Of a stretch of DNA of 64,000 bases, positions 8,588 to 16,645 are shown piece by piece. The position numbers were made by a program, and so were the translations under genes. This stretch comes from Bacillota bacterium. Its GTDB lineage: Bacteria; Bacillota_A; Clostridia; Lachnospirales; Lachnospiraceae. Location: contig JAEYMU010000043.1 of the NCBI GenBank assembly GCA_023407175.1, positions 124,001-188,000 on the forward strand, given 5' to 3'. The notes beneath the pieces were generated by a model. The model was not told the origin of the DNA. It saw only the letters and a program-made list of their open reading frames with translations, and did no database searches. Positions within the stretch are counted from its first letter, which is position 1. Every line of letters starts with the position of its first letter.

Positions 8588-9163
8588 TTATTTTACAGTA
8601 ACCGTACATTGCAGCTTTCTTCCCTTCACTTTAGCCGTAATCACAGCACTTCCCTTGCTCTTTGCACTGACCCTTCCAAACATGGATACGCCGGCCACCT
8701 TGGAATTACTGCTCTTCCAGCTCACAAAGGCCAGCGTTCCCTTGATTTTAAGAGAATAGGATTTCCCCTCCTTTAAACTGATTGATTTTTTATTAATATC
8801 AATCACATGAACTCTGCATTTGAGCTCCTTGCCATCAACCTTGGCGATGATAAATGCCTTACCGGTCCGGTAGGCATAGATACTTCCGTTAAAATTCACT
8901 CCCGCCACCCTGAAATTCGTGGAAGAAAAGGTGACCCGCTTATTAACAGTCCCCAAGACGTACAGACGGGTCTCCTCTCCCTGTATCATATAAATATCCC
9001 GTTTGTTCAGATGGACGGAAAAGGGTGTAGTAATTGTGGTTCTGTAGAAAACAGAGGAATTCCGGTAAAGATAATTAAAAATCAGAATTCCTGCCAGAAT
9101 GATTATGGTGTATTTATATATTCTCGCTAAAGGGGATGTGTTCCTGTTACAGCAGCGTCTCAT
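8588..9163 (-). CDS. Membrane-anchored protein with two bacterial Ig-like (BIG2) repeats
   Basis: The 191-residue protein has a membrane helix at about 16-33 (YKYTIIILAGILIFNYLY) and then two BIG2-like repeats of about 70 residues, each with the pattern S(S/N)-S/F-x-VAGV-x-x-G-x-(A/S)-x-G-A-x-I-x-A-K-V-x-G-(R/K)-x-L-x-C-x-V. Such domains are extracellular adhesion or scaffold modules. No catalytic motif is visible. It lies between the D,D-carboxypeptidase and pyrimidine-nucleoside phosphorylase on the same strand, so a cell-envelope role is plausible but is inferred only from topology. Length is short for a BIG2 protein, which usually carries a larger partner domain. Confidence 0.8.
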   Translation of the reverse strand: MRRCCNRNTSPLARIYKYTIIILAGILIFNYLYRNSSVFYRTTITTPFSVHLNKRDIYMIQGEETRLYVLGTVNKRVTFSSTNFRVAGVNFNGSIYAYRTGKAFIIAKVDGKELKCRVHVIDINKKSISLKEGKSYSLKIKGTLAFVSWKSSNSKVAGVSMFGRVSAKSKGSAVITAKVKGRKLQCTVTVK

Positions 9164-9237
9164 AGCTTCCTTTCAATCAAGTAAAAACACCTCTCTTGAC
9201 TATTCTATGATTATAATCAGGAAACTTGAATAAATTC

Positions 9238-10563
9238 TTACAGCAGCTCTACACCATCCTTTGTTACAATCGCATAAACATGCTTATGACCGGCAGGCTT
9301 TTCTGCTCCGATGACATAGGCCTTCTGAAGTCTTTCCTTTGCTTCCGCCAGCTTCCTGCTGTCATTTGCATAAAGAACCGCCAGTGTATCCCCCTCATGG
9401 ACAAGGTCCCCCAGCTTCTTATGAAGCCTGATGCCAACAGTCAAGTCAATACTGCTGTCCTTGGTCTCTCTGCCTCCTCCAAGAATCAGGGAGGTCATAC
9501 CGACTTCTTCTGTTTGGATTACGGTGACATAGCCCCCGCCTTCAGCAATTACCGCAGCCTCCAAAGAGGCCCCGGTGAATTTCTCCGTATGGTATACATA
9601 ATCACTGTCCCCGCCTTGAGCTGCAACAAATTGCGCCATTTTGTCAAGAGCACTTCCATCCTCGATTGTTTGATAGAGCATTTTTTTGGCTTCTTCCAGC
9701 TTCACAGCCTTACCTGCTCCCACCAGCATGAACGCCGCCAGTGTGATGCTCACCTCCAACAAATCCTCCGGCCCCTTTCCCTGCAGGGCTTCAATCGCTT
9801 CTATAACCTCCAGGGTATTCCCGACGGCATTTCCCAGAGGCTGATCCATGTCAGTGATAACAGCGTAGGTTTTCCTTCCTGCAAGAGTTCCGATCTCAAC
9901 CATTTCCCTGGCCAGCTCAAGAGATGACTCAAGGCTTTTCATAAATGCTCCGCTTCCGGTCTTGACATCCAGAACGATTACCTCGGAACCGGAAGCCAGC
10001 TTCTTACTCATAATGGAGCTTGCGATCAAGGATATGTTATCTACGGTTGCCGTAACATCCCTAAGTGCATATATTTTCTTATCCGCAGGGGCCAGATTAG
10101 CGGTCTGTCCCACAATTGCCATCTTAATTCGATTTACATTGGAGATAAACTGCTCCGTTGTTATTGTGGTGGTAAAGCCAGGGAAGCTCTCCAGCTTATC
10201 TATCGTTCCACCGGTATGTCCAAGTCCCCTTCCTGACATCTTGGCAACGGGAATGCCAAGAGAGGCCACCATGGGGCCCAGTACCAGAGAGGTCTTATCC
10301 CCTACTCCGCCGGTGCTGTGCTTATCCACCTTAACGCCCTCAATCCGTGACAAATCCAGTAAATCACCGCTGCCTGCCATGGCAATGGTAAGGTCCGTCG
10401 TTTCCTGATGATCCATACCGTTTAGGCAAACTGCCATAAGGAAGGCAGACATCTGATAGTCCGGTATTACTCCCCTGGTAAAATTATCTACGATGAATTC
10501 AATCTCTTTTGCAGTTAAACGTTCTTTATTCTTCTTTTTATGAATCAAATCGTACATCTTCAT
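9238..10563 (-). CDS. pdp: Pyrimidine-nucleoside phosphorylase
   Basis: The 441-residue protein shows the thymidine/pyrimidine-nucleoside phosphorylase signature: the phosphate-binding KHSTGGVGDKTSLVL, SGRGLGHTGGTIDKLES, DVKTGSGAFM, and the C-terminal barrel-sandwich domain (RLHKKLGDLVHEGDTLAVLYAN). It splits uridine and thymidine with phosphate in nucleoside salvage. ATG 10563 is chosen because AAGGAGG lies 8 nt upstream; the longer frame to 10647 would include the promoter. In B. subtilis and clostridia this gene also lies near dacF, which supports the local synteny. A probable promoter at 10619-10647 separates it from the ABC transporter genes upstream. Confidence 0.95.
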   Translation of the reverse strand: MKMYDLIHKKKNKERLTAKEIEFIVDNFTRGVIPDYQMSAFLMAVCLNGMDHQETTDLTIAMAGSGDLLDLSRIEGVKVDKHSTGGVGDKTSLVLGPMVASLGIPVAKMSGRGLGHTGGTIDKLESFPGFTTTITTEQFISNVNRIKMAIVGQTANLAPADKKIYALRDVTATVDNISLIASSIMSKKLASGSEVIVLDVKTGSGAFMKSLESSLELAREMVEIGTLAGRKTYAVITDMDQPLGNAVGNTLEVIEAIEALQGKGPEDLLEVSITLAAFMLVGAGKAVKLEEAKKMLYQTIEDGSALDKMAQFVAAQGGDSDYVYHTEKFTGASLEAAVIAEGGGYVTVIQTEEVGMTSLILGGGRETKDSSIDLTVGIRLHKKLGDLVHEGDTLAVLYANDSRKLAEAKERLQKAYVIGAEKPAGHKHVYAIVTKDGVELL

Positions 10564-10618
10564 GGCTTTTTCCTCCTTATCCGGGCTTTTAGCCGGAGAA
10601 ATATGCCGGCTTACTACC

Positions 10619-10647
10619 AATATATAATATATTTTTGACGAAAGCAA
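10619..10647 (-). promoter_or_regulatory. Probable promoter of pdp
   Basis: Minus-strand TTGCTT (10642-10647) and TATATT (10619-10624) with 17-bp spacing, downstream of the ABC ATPase stop at 10671. Confidence 0.55.
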
Positions 10648-10670
10648 TCAAATCTGTCTATCCGCTTCTT

Positions 10671-11540
10671 TTATCTGCTTGTAATAAAAATGTAGGCATC
10701 CTCCAGTGTGATGTCTGCGGGAACACACTCCACCTCCGGTTTTACTTCACTTAGAAGCTTTATCTGAAAGCCCTTCCCGGCATACTGCTTAACTGAAATA
10801 CGATATTGTTGTTCCAGCTTCCTTGCCTGCAGCTCATCCGCTGCATAGCAGAGCCAAACGTGACCCTTTGCTTTATTCAATAAATCCTGTATGGAGCCGC
10901 AGTAAAGGAAGGAGCCCTTTTTCATTACTGCAAGCTGATTGCAGGTTGCAGCCAAATCTTCTACTACATGAGTAGAAAACAATACGGTTCGGCCTTCCGA
11001 AAAATCAACCAAAAGATTACGAATACGGATTCGTTCCTCCGGATCCAGACCTGTCGTCGGCTCATCTACAATCAAAAACTCCGGCTCGTTCAGCATCGCC
11101 TGAATCAGACCGACCCGACGCTTCATCCCTCCTGACAGCTGTTTCATTTTCTTTCTCTGATGCTCCGTAAGACTTGTTTTTTCAAGATAATAATCAATTC
11201 TTTTTTTGCCTTCCGCTTTTTTAATTCCACACAAATCCCCCATATATTCCAGGCATTCTCTTACCGTCAAATTAGGATATAAATCAATTTCCTGCGGAAG
11301 ATAACCTATCTTACGCCGGATTTTATCATAATTGCCTTCACTGTAAATCATACCGTTTAGCGTAACCGTCCCGCCAGCCGGCTTCAAGGCTGTTGTCAGC
11401 ACCCGCATCAAGGTCGTTTTTCCCGCGCCGTTTTCTCCCAATAATCCGTAAATACCATAAGGAATTTCCAGGTTCACATGATTTACCGCCATCAGCCCCT
11501 TCTTGAAGGTTACCGTCAAATCATTCATTTTTATACTCAT
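10671..11540 (-). CDS. ABC transporter ATP-binding protein
   Basis: A 289-residue single ATPase of the bacitracin/lantibiotic-export type: Walker A GENGAGKTT (about 34-42), Q-loop IGYLPQEIDLYPNLTV, signature LSGGMKRRVGL, Walker B FLIVDEPTTGLDP and H-loop FSTHVVEDL, then a C-terminal domain of ~80 residues as in CcmA/BcrA-like subunits. It should power the two membrane proteins encoded just upstream (gap of 4 nt to the nearer one). Substrate is unknown; with the adjacent two-component genes, antimicrobial-peptide or envelope-stress export is a reasonable guess. Confidence 0.9.
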   Translation of the reverse strand: MSIKMNDLTVTFKKGLMAVNHVNLEIPYGIYGLLGENGAGKTTLMRVLTTALKPAGGTVTLNGMIYSEGNYDKIRRKIGYLPQEIDLYPNLTVRECLEYMGDLCGIKKAEGKKRIDYYLEKTSLTEHQRKKMKQLSGGMKRRVGLIQAMLNEPEFLIVDEPTTGLDPEERIRIRNLLVDFSEGRTVLFSTHVVEDLAATCNQLAVMKKGSFLYCGSIQDLLNKAKGHVWLCYAADELQARKLEQQYRISVKQYAGKGFQIKLLSEVKPEVECVPADITLEDAYIFITSR

Positions 11541-11544
11541 AAGC

Positions 11545-12198
11545 TTATCCTCTTTTCTTTAATATAACAGGAAGAACTGCCAGCATCCCCATTGCCAATA
11601 CGCAGGACATTGTTTTTCCGCACATCCAGTCCCAGCTGTGTAATTGTTTTATTTCTCTTAGGGAAAAGGAAAATACATTCCAGCTTCCCAAAAGCCGATC
11701 ACCTGCCTTGGAGTTTAATATGGTCCAGAGAAGGAGTGATCCTCCGATTCCGGTCCAGATACTGCGAAGCAGATTGGTAATTGTCACGGATAAGATTCCC
11801 CAAAACAGAATGGTTCCTATGATCGCTATTAGAAACATAGCAAAAAAGACAACGGATAATCTTTTATCCGGTACCATTGGCTTCTGCCAATAAAAGAAGC
11901 CATAGCCAAGCACAGCTATTCCGATTAAATAGCTGATTTGAATCAATAAACGTCTTGTAACTGCCTTTGTTTTTTCTTTCATAGCATATAGGGAGAAAAC
12001 CTCCCCTCTTTTTTCCAAAAGCTCTATTACATAGGTATCGGCACAGAATACAAGCGTCAGAAGAGCTATCGCAGGCTCCATTGCAATCCCGATTTCAACC
12101 TCGTCCGAAATTCCCCGGACAAGACTTAACAGAACAATAAAGGCCATGGAATATACAATTTTATAAACCGGCAGACATATTTTTATTTCCTTCGTCAA
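11545..12198 (-). CDS. ABC transporter permease, small subunit
   Basis: A hydrophobic protein of 217 residues with about six predicted membrane helices (for example VYSMAFIVLLSLVRGI and MFLIAIIGTILFWGILSV) and no enzymatic motif. I prefer TTG 12196-12198 as start: AGGAGG lies 8 nt upstream, and the TTG overlaps the TGA of the preceding permease gene (TTGA), indicating translational coupling; the ATG at 12225 has no ribosome site. Together with the larger permease and the ATPase it forms a likely three-gene exporter. I do not recognise a specific family. Confidence 0.75.
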   Translation of the reverse strand: MTKEIKICLPVYKIVYSMAFIVLLSLVRGISDEVEIGIAMEPAIALLTLVFCADTYVIELLEKRGEVFSLYAMKEKTKAVTRRLLIQISYLIGIAVLGYGFFYWQKPMVPDKRLSVVFFAMFLIAIIGTILFWGILSVTITNLLRSIWTGIGGSLLLWTILNSKAGDRLLGSWNVFSFSLREIKQLHSWDWMCGKTMSCVLAMGMLAVLPVILKKRG

Positions 12199-13262
12199 TA
12201 TACTCTCCTCCTTTTCCAAATGCATATGGAAAGAAAAATTAATACCGCGGATGCCATAACCAGATAGGTCTGGTTCAGAAAAACCATCGGCGGCGAAGCC
12301 GTATCAAAAAAACGCCCTGGAAACCGCACCAGAATTGCCAGCGCTCTTCCGTAATATCCGTAGATTCCGTCCGGCCCCCTGCTTCCCATATTGGAATAAA
12401 CAATATAAAGAAACAGCACCGGCACAGCCGGGAGCGGATTTTTGAAAGCCAATGCGGTAATTGCATAGGTGCAGGTAATCATCAGCATGCTCGGCAGGAT
12501 ATAAACGCAGGTGGCAAGCAAAATATCCGAGGCCCTCACCTGAAAGCCGGCTCTTCGCCCGTAAAGTTCACATAATCCTCCGAACACAAGATTCAATATC
12601 CCCAGGATAAATAATATGATTAAGAAGCCGCCAATTATTTTTCCGAGCACATACTGCCATGCCCTGACCGGTTTTGTATGAAGCAATTCATAGGTATCCT
12701 TTCTGGTATCCCACAGAAATAAAAATGCCAGAAGTATTGTAGAAAAGAACACCATATACAGCCCGCCGAAATCAGCAAATTTCCTTGCAAAGTAATAAGA
12801 AAACGGATGCTCCTGTAATTTTTCCCTGATATATCCGTTCACCTCCTGCATACTGCCCTGATGGTATTCCAAATCCTGATAAGCGTACTCCACTCCATAA
12901 TATCCGCAGGCTTCCCCCAGATACTCTGACATCTCCTCCAGTGTCATTCCCTTTATTTCATCCATAATCAGGGATGCCTCCTGCTCTGACATCCCCATGT
13001 CCTGTGTAAGCGACCGTTCGAGTTCTTCACACACCAGCTTCATCCGCTCCCCGTCCAAGGTAGGAATATAGCCGTCCATAATATCCGCATCACTTAGAAT
13101 AGGTACGCTGATGCTCTGCACCTCCTGCTCTGTTTCAAAGTAATGAAGCTTCAGATACGGCTCCAAAATCTGATAAACTCCTACAATGACTACAAGCATC
13201 CCAATCCAAAGAATCGGATTTTTCAAATAATTCTTCATCTCTCTTTTTATGACAGCTTTCAT
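12195..13262 (-). CDS. ABC-2 type transporter permease, large subunit
   Basis: The 355-residue protein has an N-terminal membrane helix (NPILWIGMLVVIVGVYQIL), a predicted ~130-residue extracellular region rich in Glu and Met, and about five helices in the C-terminal half (including MVFFSTILLAFLFLW and GKIIGGFLIILFILGILNLVFG). This is the ABC-2/BcrB-like layout. It is the first gene of the three-gene transporter and overlaps the small permease by 4 nt. An AGGTGGG-like ribosome site precedes ATG 13262. The terminator at 13362-13399 separates it from the two-component genes, so it should have its own promoter, possibly controlled by that regulator. Confidence 0.8.
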   Translation of the reverse strand: MKAVIKREMKNYLKNPILWIGMLVVIVGVYQILEPYLKLHYFETEQEVQSISVPILSDADIMDGYIPTLDGERMKLVCEELERSLTQDMGMSEQEASLIMDEIKGMTLEEMSEYLGEACGYYGVEYAYQDLEYHQGSMQEVNGYIREKLQEHPFSYYFARKFADFGGLYMVFFSTILLAFLFLWDTRKDTYELLHTKPVRAWQYVLGKIIGGFLIILFILGILNLVFGGLCELYGRRAGFQVRASDILLATCVYILPSMLMITCTYAITALAFKNPLPAVPVLFLYIVYSNMGSRGPDGIYGYYGRALAILVRFPGRFFDTASPPMVFLNQTYLVMASAVLIFLSICIWKRRRVY

Positions 13263-13361
13263 AATAACCCACCTTTCTTAAAGTCACTTTTGCTGCGGCC
13301 TCCACCGGGAATTGACCTTGCTAAGAACAGAATACCGGACAATTCACAACAAAATAGCAAT

Positions 13362-13399
13362 GAAAAAAATAAAACCGGATTAATTGTAATCCGGTTTTT
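13362..13399 (-). terminator. Rho-independent terminator of the two-component operon
   Basis: AAAACCGGATTA (13371-13382) pairs perfectly with TAATCCGGTTTT (13387-13398) around a 4-nt loop, and ATTTTTTT follows on the minus strand, just after the kinase stop codon at 13406. Confidence 0.88.
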
Positions 13400-13405
13400 C
13401 CAAGT

Positions 13406-14587
13406 CTATTCCATTGATTGAAATATTGCTTTCACCACAGCTCCGCCTTGCTTTTGATTTCCGATCAATAGCCTGCCGCCGTGTTTTTCGCAATATATTC
13501 TGCTGATATACATCCCCATTCCAAAGTGCAGCAGATTATCCTGCGGATTCGAATGATAAAATGCCTTTGTAACTGTCTCTGAATCCTCCGTAAATCCGCT
13601 TCCGTCATCAATTACTGTGATCTCCACGTTCCTTCCCTTTACAGATACGAAAATCTGTATCTCTTTCTTTGCATACCTTAATGCATTGGAAAGTAAATTT
13701 TCAGTAACCTCCAGAATCACTGCCAGATCCATATGAAGTACTTCCTCCGACTCCTGTACTCTGACAGCACATACCTTCCCGGTATCCTTACTCATCATCC
13801 ATGCTTCGCTTTGGATTTCCTTCTCCAGAGTCTGCAAATCTATATCCCGAAGTTGAAGCTCTCTTTCCGTCAGGCTTGACATCCTTCTCATTGTTTCTAT
13901 AAACCCGTTCAGTCTTTCAATTTGCTTCATTCCTTCCCGAAGCATTTCGATCATCCTGTTCTTATCGAAAGCTTCCTCCGGTACGAACTCCAGCAGCATT
14001 TCCTGATACCCTTGCAGAATAGACAGGGGTGAACGGATATCGTGGGCGATAGCCGCACGCAATGCCTTTTCTTCCTCCACCATATGCCATACTGTTCTAT
14101 TGTTCTCCTCCAGCTGCCTTCTCATTTTCTCAAATTCCTGGCACAGCCGGCCCATTTCATCCCCGTTCTGATAAGTAATGCAAAAATCCAGTTCGCTGTG
14201 AGCTATCCTTTCCGATGCTTTACCCAGTTCTTCAATCGGTACCTTAAGCTTATTCCGGTAGAACATGGCAACTGCGATACAGCTTCCTGCAATCGATAGA
14301 AAAAGCACCGTGTAGGTCTCCAGAAAATCACAAAGCTCGGATATATCTCCATCCATTCTATTCATATCCATCCTGCTGACCCTGGGTATGGATGCTCTAT
14401 TATACTCCCCTTCCTTCTGGACAGCTTCAAAATATTTTTCCTCATCAATATATTTCCACCAAATCTGTTGCTGGGTTTTCGTTGCAATTTGTACAATGAC
14501 TGCCGACAGTAAAAAGCTGCTTAGCAGACTGATTGTCATATATAAAATGATTGTCCCTTTTAAAGACAGATTTTTTATTTTTTCCAC
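13406..14587 (-). CDS. Membrane sensor histidine kinase
   Basis: The 393-residue kinase has two membrane helices (about 12-34 and 93-110) around a ~55-residue extracellular loop, a HAMP linker, the phospho-acceptor motif AIAHDIRSPLSILQGY with His182, and an ATPase domain with N box (TENLLSNALRYA), G1 (DDGSGF) and G2 (GMGMYI). It probably autophosphorylates in response to an envelope signal and phosphorylates the response regulator encoded immediately upstream (13-nt gene overlap). A terminator follows, and then the ABC permease genes. The short sensor loop fits systems that sense peptides or membrane stress; the signal is unknown. Confidence 0.92.
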   Translation of the reverse strand: MEKIKNLSLKGTIILYMTISLLSSFLLSAVIVQIATKTQQQIWWKYIDEEKYFEAVQKEGEYNRASIPRVSRMDMNRMDGDISELCDFLETYTVLFLSIAGSCIAVAMFYRNKLKVPIEELGKASERIAHSELDFCITYQNGDEMGRLCQEFEKMRRQLEENNRTVWHMVEEEKALRAAIAHDIRSPLSILQGYQEMLLEFVPEEAFDKNRMIEMLREGMKQIERLNGFIETMRRMSSLTERELQLRDIDLQTLEKEIQSEAWMMSKDTGKVCAVRVQESEEVLHMDLAVILEVTENLLSNALRYAKKEIQIFVSVKGRNVEITVIDDGSGFTEDSETVTKAFYHSNPQDNLLHFGMGMYISRIYCEKHGGRLLIGNQKQGGAVVKAIFQSME

Positions 14588-15249
14588 CGATATCCCATCC
14601 CCCAGACAGTTTCAATATATTCAACAGCTGTGTATTCCAGCATTTTCTTTCTTATCCTTCGTATCAGCTCCGTTATCACACGGCTGTCACCTCCCGCATC
14701 ATATCCGCAGACCTTTTCATAAATACGTTCCTTATCAAATACCTGCCCCGGATTCATGGACAGAAATTCTATGATGTCATACTCCAGCTTTGTAAGCTCC
14801 AGATATCTTTCCGCAATCTGAACCCTTTTTGCCGTGTAATGAATCATCAAATCCCCATGGAACCGGTATTCCGACTTCACCCTGCGGCGTTCCTCTCTTT
14901 TCAGATGTGCGGCAATTCTAGCCTCCAATTCCTTTAAGCGAAAGGGCTTCAATATGTAATCATCACCCCCGGACATCAGTCCGTTCACAAGGTCCTGCTC
15001 CTCCACCTTAGCAGTCAGAAATATGATCGGACAGGATATTTTATCCCGAATCCGTCTGCACACTTCGATTCCGTCTATCTGGGGCATATTAATATCCAAT
15101 AAAATAATGTCCGGTTCCATTTTTATTTTCTCAAAAGCCTCCGCACCATCTTCTGCCGTAAGCACAAAATATTTTTTTGCTTCAAAATAGCTTCGCAGCA
15201 TTTTCAATAATTCTCTGTCATCATCTACCATTAAAATTTTATACTGCAT
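14575..15249 (-). CDS. OmpR-family response regulator
   Basis: The 224-residue protein has a receiver domain with acidic pocket (VDDDRE), phospho-acceptor Asp52 in LLDINMPQIDG, conserved Thr/Lys (FLTAK and KPF), and a C-terminal winged helix ending in the typical ETVWGMGYRWKK. It is a cytoplasmic DNA-binding regulator paired with the kinase it overlaps by 13 nt. A promoter (15294-15322) lies 45 bp upstream. The most likely targets are the adjacent ABC transporter genes, an inference from neighbourhood only. Confidence 0.94.
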   Translation of the reverse strand: MQYKILMVDDDRELLKMLRSYFEAKKYFVLTAEDGAEAFEKIKMEPDIILLDINMPQIDGIEVCRRIRDKISCPIIFLTAKVEEQDLVNGLMSGGDDYILKPFRLKELEARIAAHLKREERRRVKSEYRFHGDLMIHYTAKRVQIAERYLELTKLEYDIIEFLSMNPGQVFDKERIYEKVCGYDAGGDSRVITELIRRIRKKMLEYTAVEYIETVWGMGYRWKK

Positions 15250-15293
15250 ACCGTATTCACCTCAAGCTATAGTATATCTCCAAAAAGACAACA

Positions 15294-15322
15294 AATAAAG
15301 AACGAAAAATTTATATTGTCAA
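15294..15322 (-). promoter_or_regulatory. Promoter of the two-component operon
   Basis: Minus-strand TTGACA (15317-15322) and TTTATT (15294-15299), 17-bp spacing. It is divergent from the DAHP synthase promoter, whose -35 starts 20 bp away. Confidence 0.6.
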
Positions 15323-15341
15323 AGTCTTATCCATTTACTCA

Positions 15342-15370
15342 TTGACTAAGCTTAGAAAAAAGTATAAAAT
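15342..15370 (+). promoter_or_regulatory. Promoter of DAHP synthase gene
   Basis: TTGACT (15342-15347) and TAAAAT (15365-15370) with 17-bp spacing; a TATAAA overlapping the -10 gives an alternative with shorter spacing. The leader to ATG 15487 is about 110 nt and ends with a small hairpin CTGCC-TTAAG-GGCAG (15459-15473) just before the ribosome site. Confidence 0.65.
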
Positions 15371-15486
15371 AAATCAACAAATTTTCTTAAAAACCGATTC
15401 TTGGATAAGAGGGCCCAAAGATGAGCTTTTCTTAAGATAGGAATAAAAGTATTATGAGCTGCCTTAAGGGCAGTACGGAGGTTGCC

Positions 15487-16515
15487 ATGAGTTTCAAATT
15501 TATTAAGGAAGTTATCTCACCGGAGGATCTGGTACAGGCCTATCCGATGCCTGCAAGGGATGTTCTGTGCAAGAAGGACAGGGATAAACAGATCAAGGAT
15601 GTGATTACCGGTGCGTCGAACAAATTTCTCGTAATCATCGGCCCCTGCTCCGCGGACAATGAGGATGCGGTATGCGATTATATATCAAGGCTTGCCAAGG
15701 TTCAGGAGAAGGTTTCAGACAAAATTATTTTAATTCCCCGCATCTATACCAATAAGCCCCGTACTACGGGTGAAGGCTACAAGGGAATCGTACATCAGCC
15801 CGATCCGGAGAAGGAACCGGATTTACAGGAGGGCCTCATCGCTATGAGAAAGATGCATCTTCGGGCAATCGCGGAAAGCGGTCTGACCGCTGCCGATGAG
15901 ATGCTTTATCCTGAAAACTGGCCCTATGTAGAGGATATTCTGTCCTATGTTGCCGTAGGTGCCCGCTCTGTCGAGGATCAGCAGCACCGGCTTACTATCA
16001 GCGGAATGGATGTTCCTGCCGGTATGAAAAACCCCACCAGCGGCGACTTCTCAGTTATGCTTAATTCCGTGGTTGCCGCACAGGCAAGCCATACCTTCCT
16101 CTACCGTACCTGGGAGGTTACCACCTCCGGCAATCCCCTGGCCCATACGATACTGCGGGGTGCCGTGAATAAGCACGGACAGTCCCTGCCCAATTACCAT
16201 TACGAGGACTTAAATCTTCTCTTCTCCATGTACTGTGAACGTGACCTGGTCAATCCTGCAACGATTGTCGATGCGAACCATGCAAATTCCAATAAGCTTT
16301 ATATGGAGCAGACACGTATTGTCAAGGAAGTCCTGCACAGCAGAAGATTATCCCCGGATATTGCAAATATGGTTAAGGGCGTCATGATTGAAAGCTACAT
16401 CGAGGGCGGCAGTCAGAAGGTCACAGAACATACCTATGGAAAATCCATCACTGACCCTTGTCTTGGTTGGGCAGACTCCGAGAAGCTGATTTATACCATT
16501 GCGGACAGCATATAG
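15487..16515 (+). CDS. aroF: 3-deoxy-7-phosphoheptulonate synthase (DAHP synthase, class I)
   Basis: A 342-residue AroFGH-type enzyme: IIGPCSADNEDAVCDYISRL (PEP/metal site), IPRIYTNKPRTTGEGYKG, GARSVEDQQHR and the C-terminal IVDANHANSNK metal-binding segment are all visible. It condenses phosphoenolpyruvate with erythrose-4-phosphate, the first step of the shikimate pathway. ATG 15487 is chosen because GGAGG lies 5-6 nt upstream; the in-frame ATG 15454 would place the leader hairpin inside the gene. It is monocistronic, with its own promoter and terminator. Any aromatic amino-acid feedback cannot be told from the sequence. Confidence 0.95.
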   Translation: MSFKFIKEVISPEDLVQAYPMPARDVLCKKDRDKQIKDVITGASNKFLVIIGPCSADNEDAVCDYISRLAKVQEKVSDKIILIPRIYTNKPRTTGEGYKGIVHQPDPEKEPDLQEGLIAMRKMHLRAIAESGLTAADEMLYPENWPYVEDILSYVAVGARSVEDQQHRLTISGMDVPAGMKNPTSGDFSVMLNSVVAAQASHTFLYRTWEVTTSGNPLAHTILRGAVNKHGQSLPNYHYEDLNLLFSMYCERDLVNPATIVDANHANSNKLYMEQTRIVKEVLHSRRLSPDIANMVKGVMIESYIEGGSQKVTEHTYGKSITDPCLGWADSEKLIYTIADSI

Positions 16516-16587
16516 TAATTCGTGTGCTGACCGAGCGGCACTGGCTTTCTTATTGCGTCAATATAACCCGTTTCTACTGTTAACAAA

Positions 16588-16640
16588 AGGAATGCACCTC
16601 TTCATTTTTTAAAATTAGAGGCGCATTCCTATTTTTTATT
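16588..16640 (+). terminator. Terminator of DAHP synthase gene (possibly bidirectional with xerD)
   Basis: AGGAATGCaCCTCT pairs with AGAGGcGCATTCCT (16588-16630, one mismatch), followed by ATTTTTTATT on the plus strand. It lies between two convergent genes; the minus strand has a weaker TTTTG tract. Confidence 0.85.
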
Positions 16641-16645
16641 ATAAT

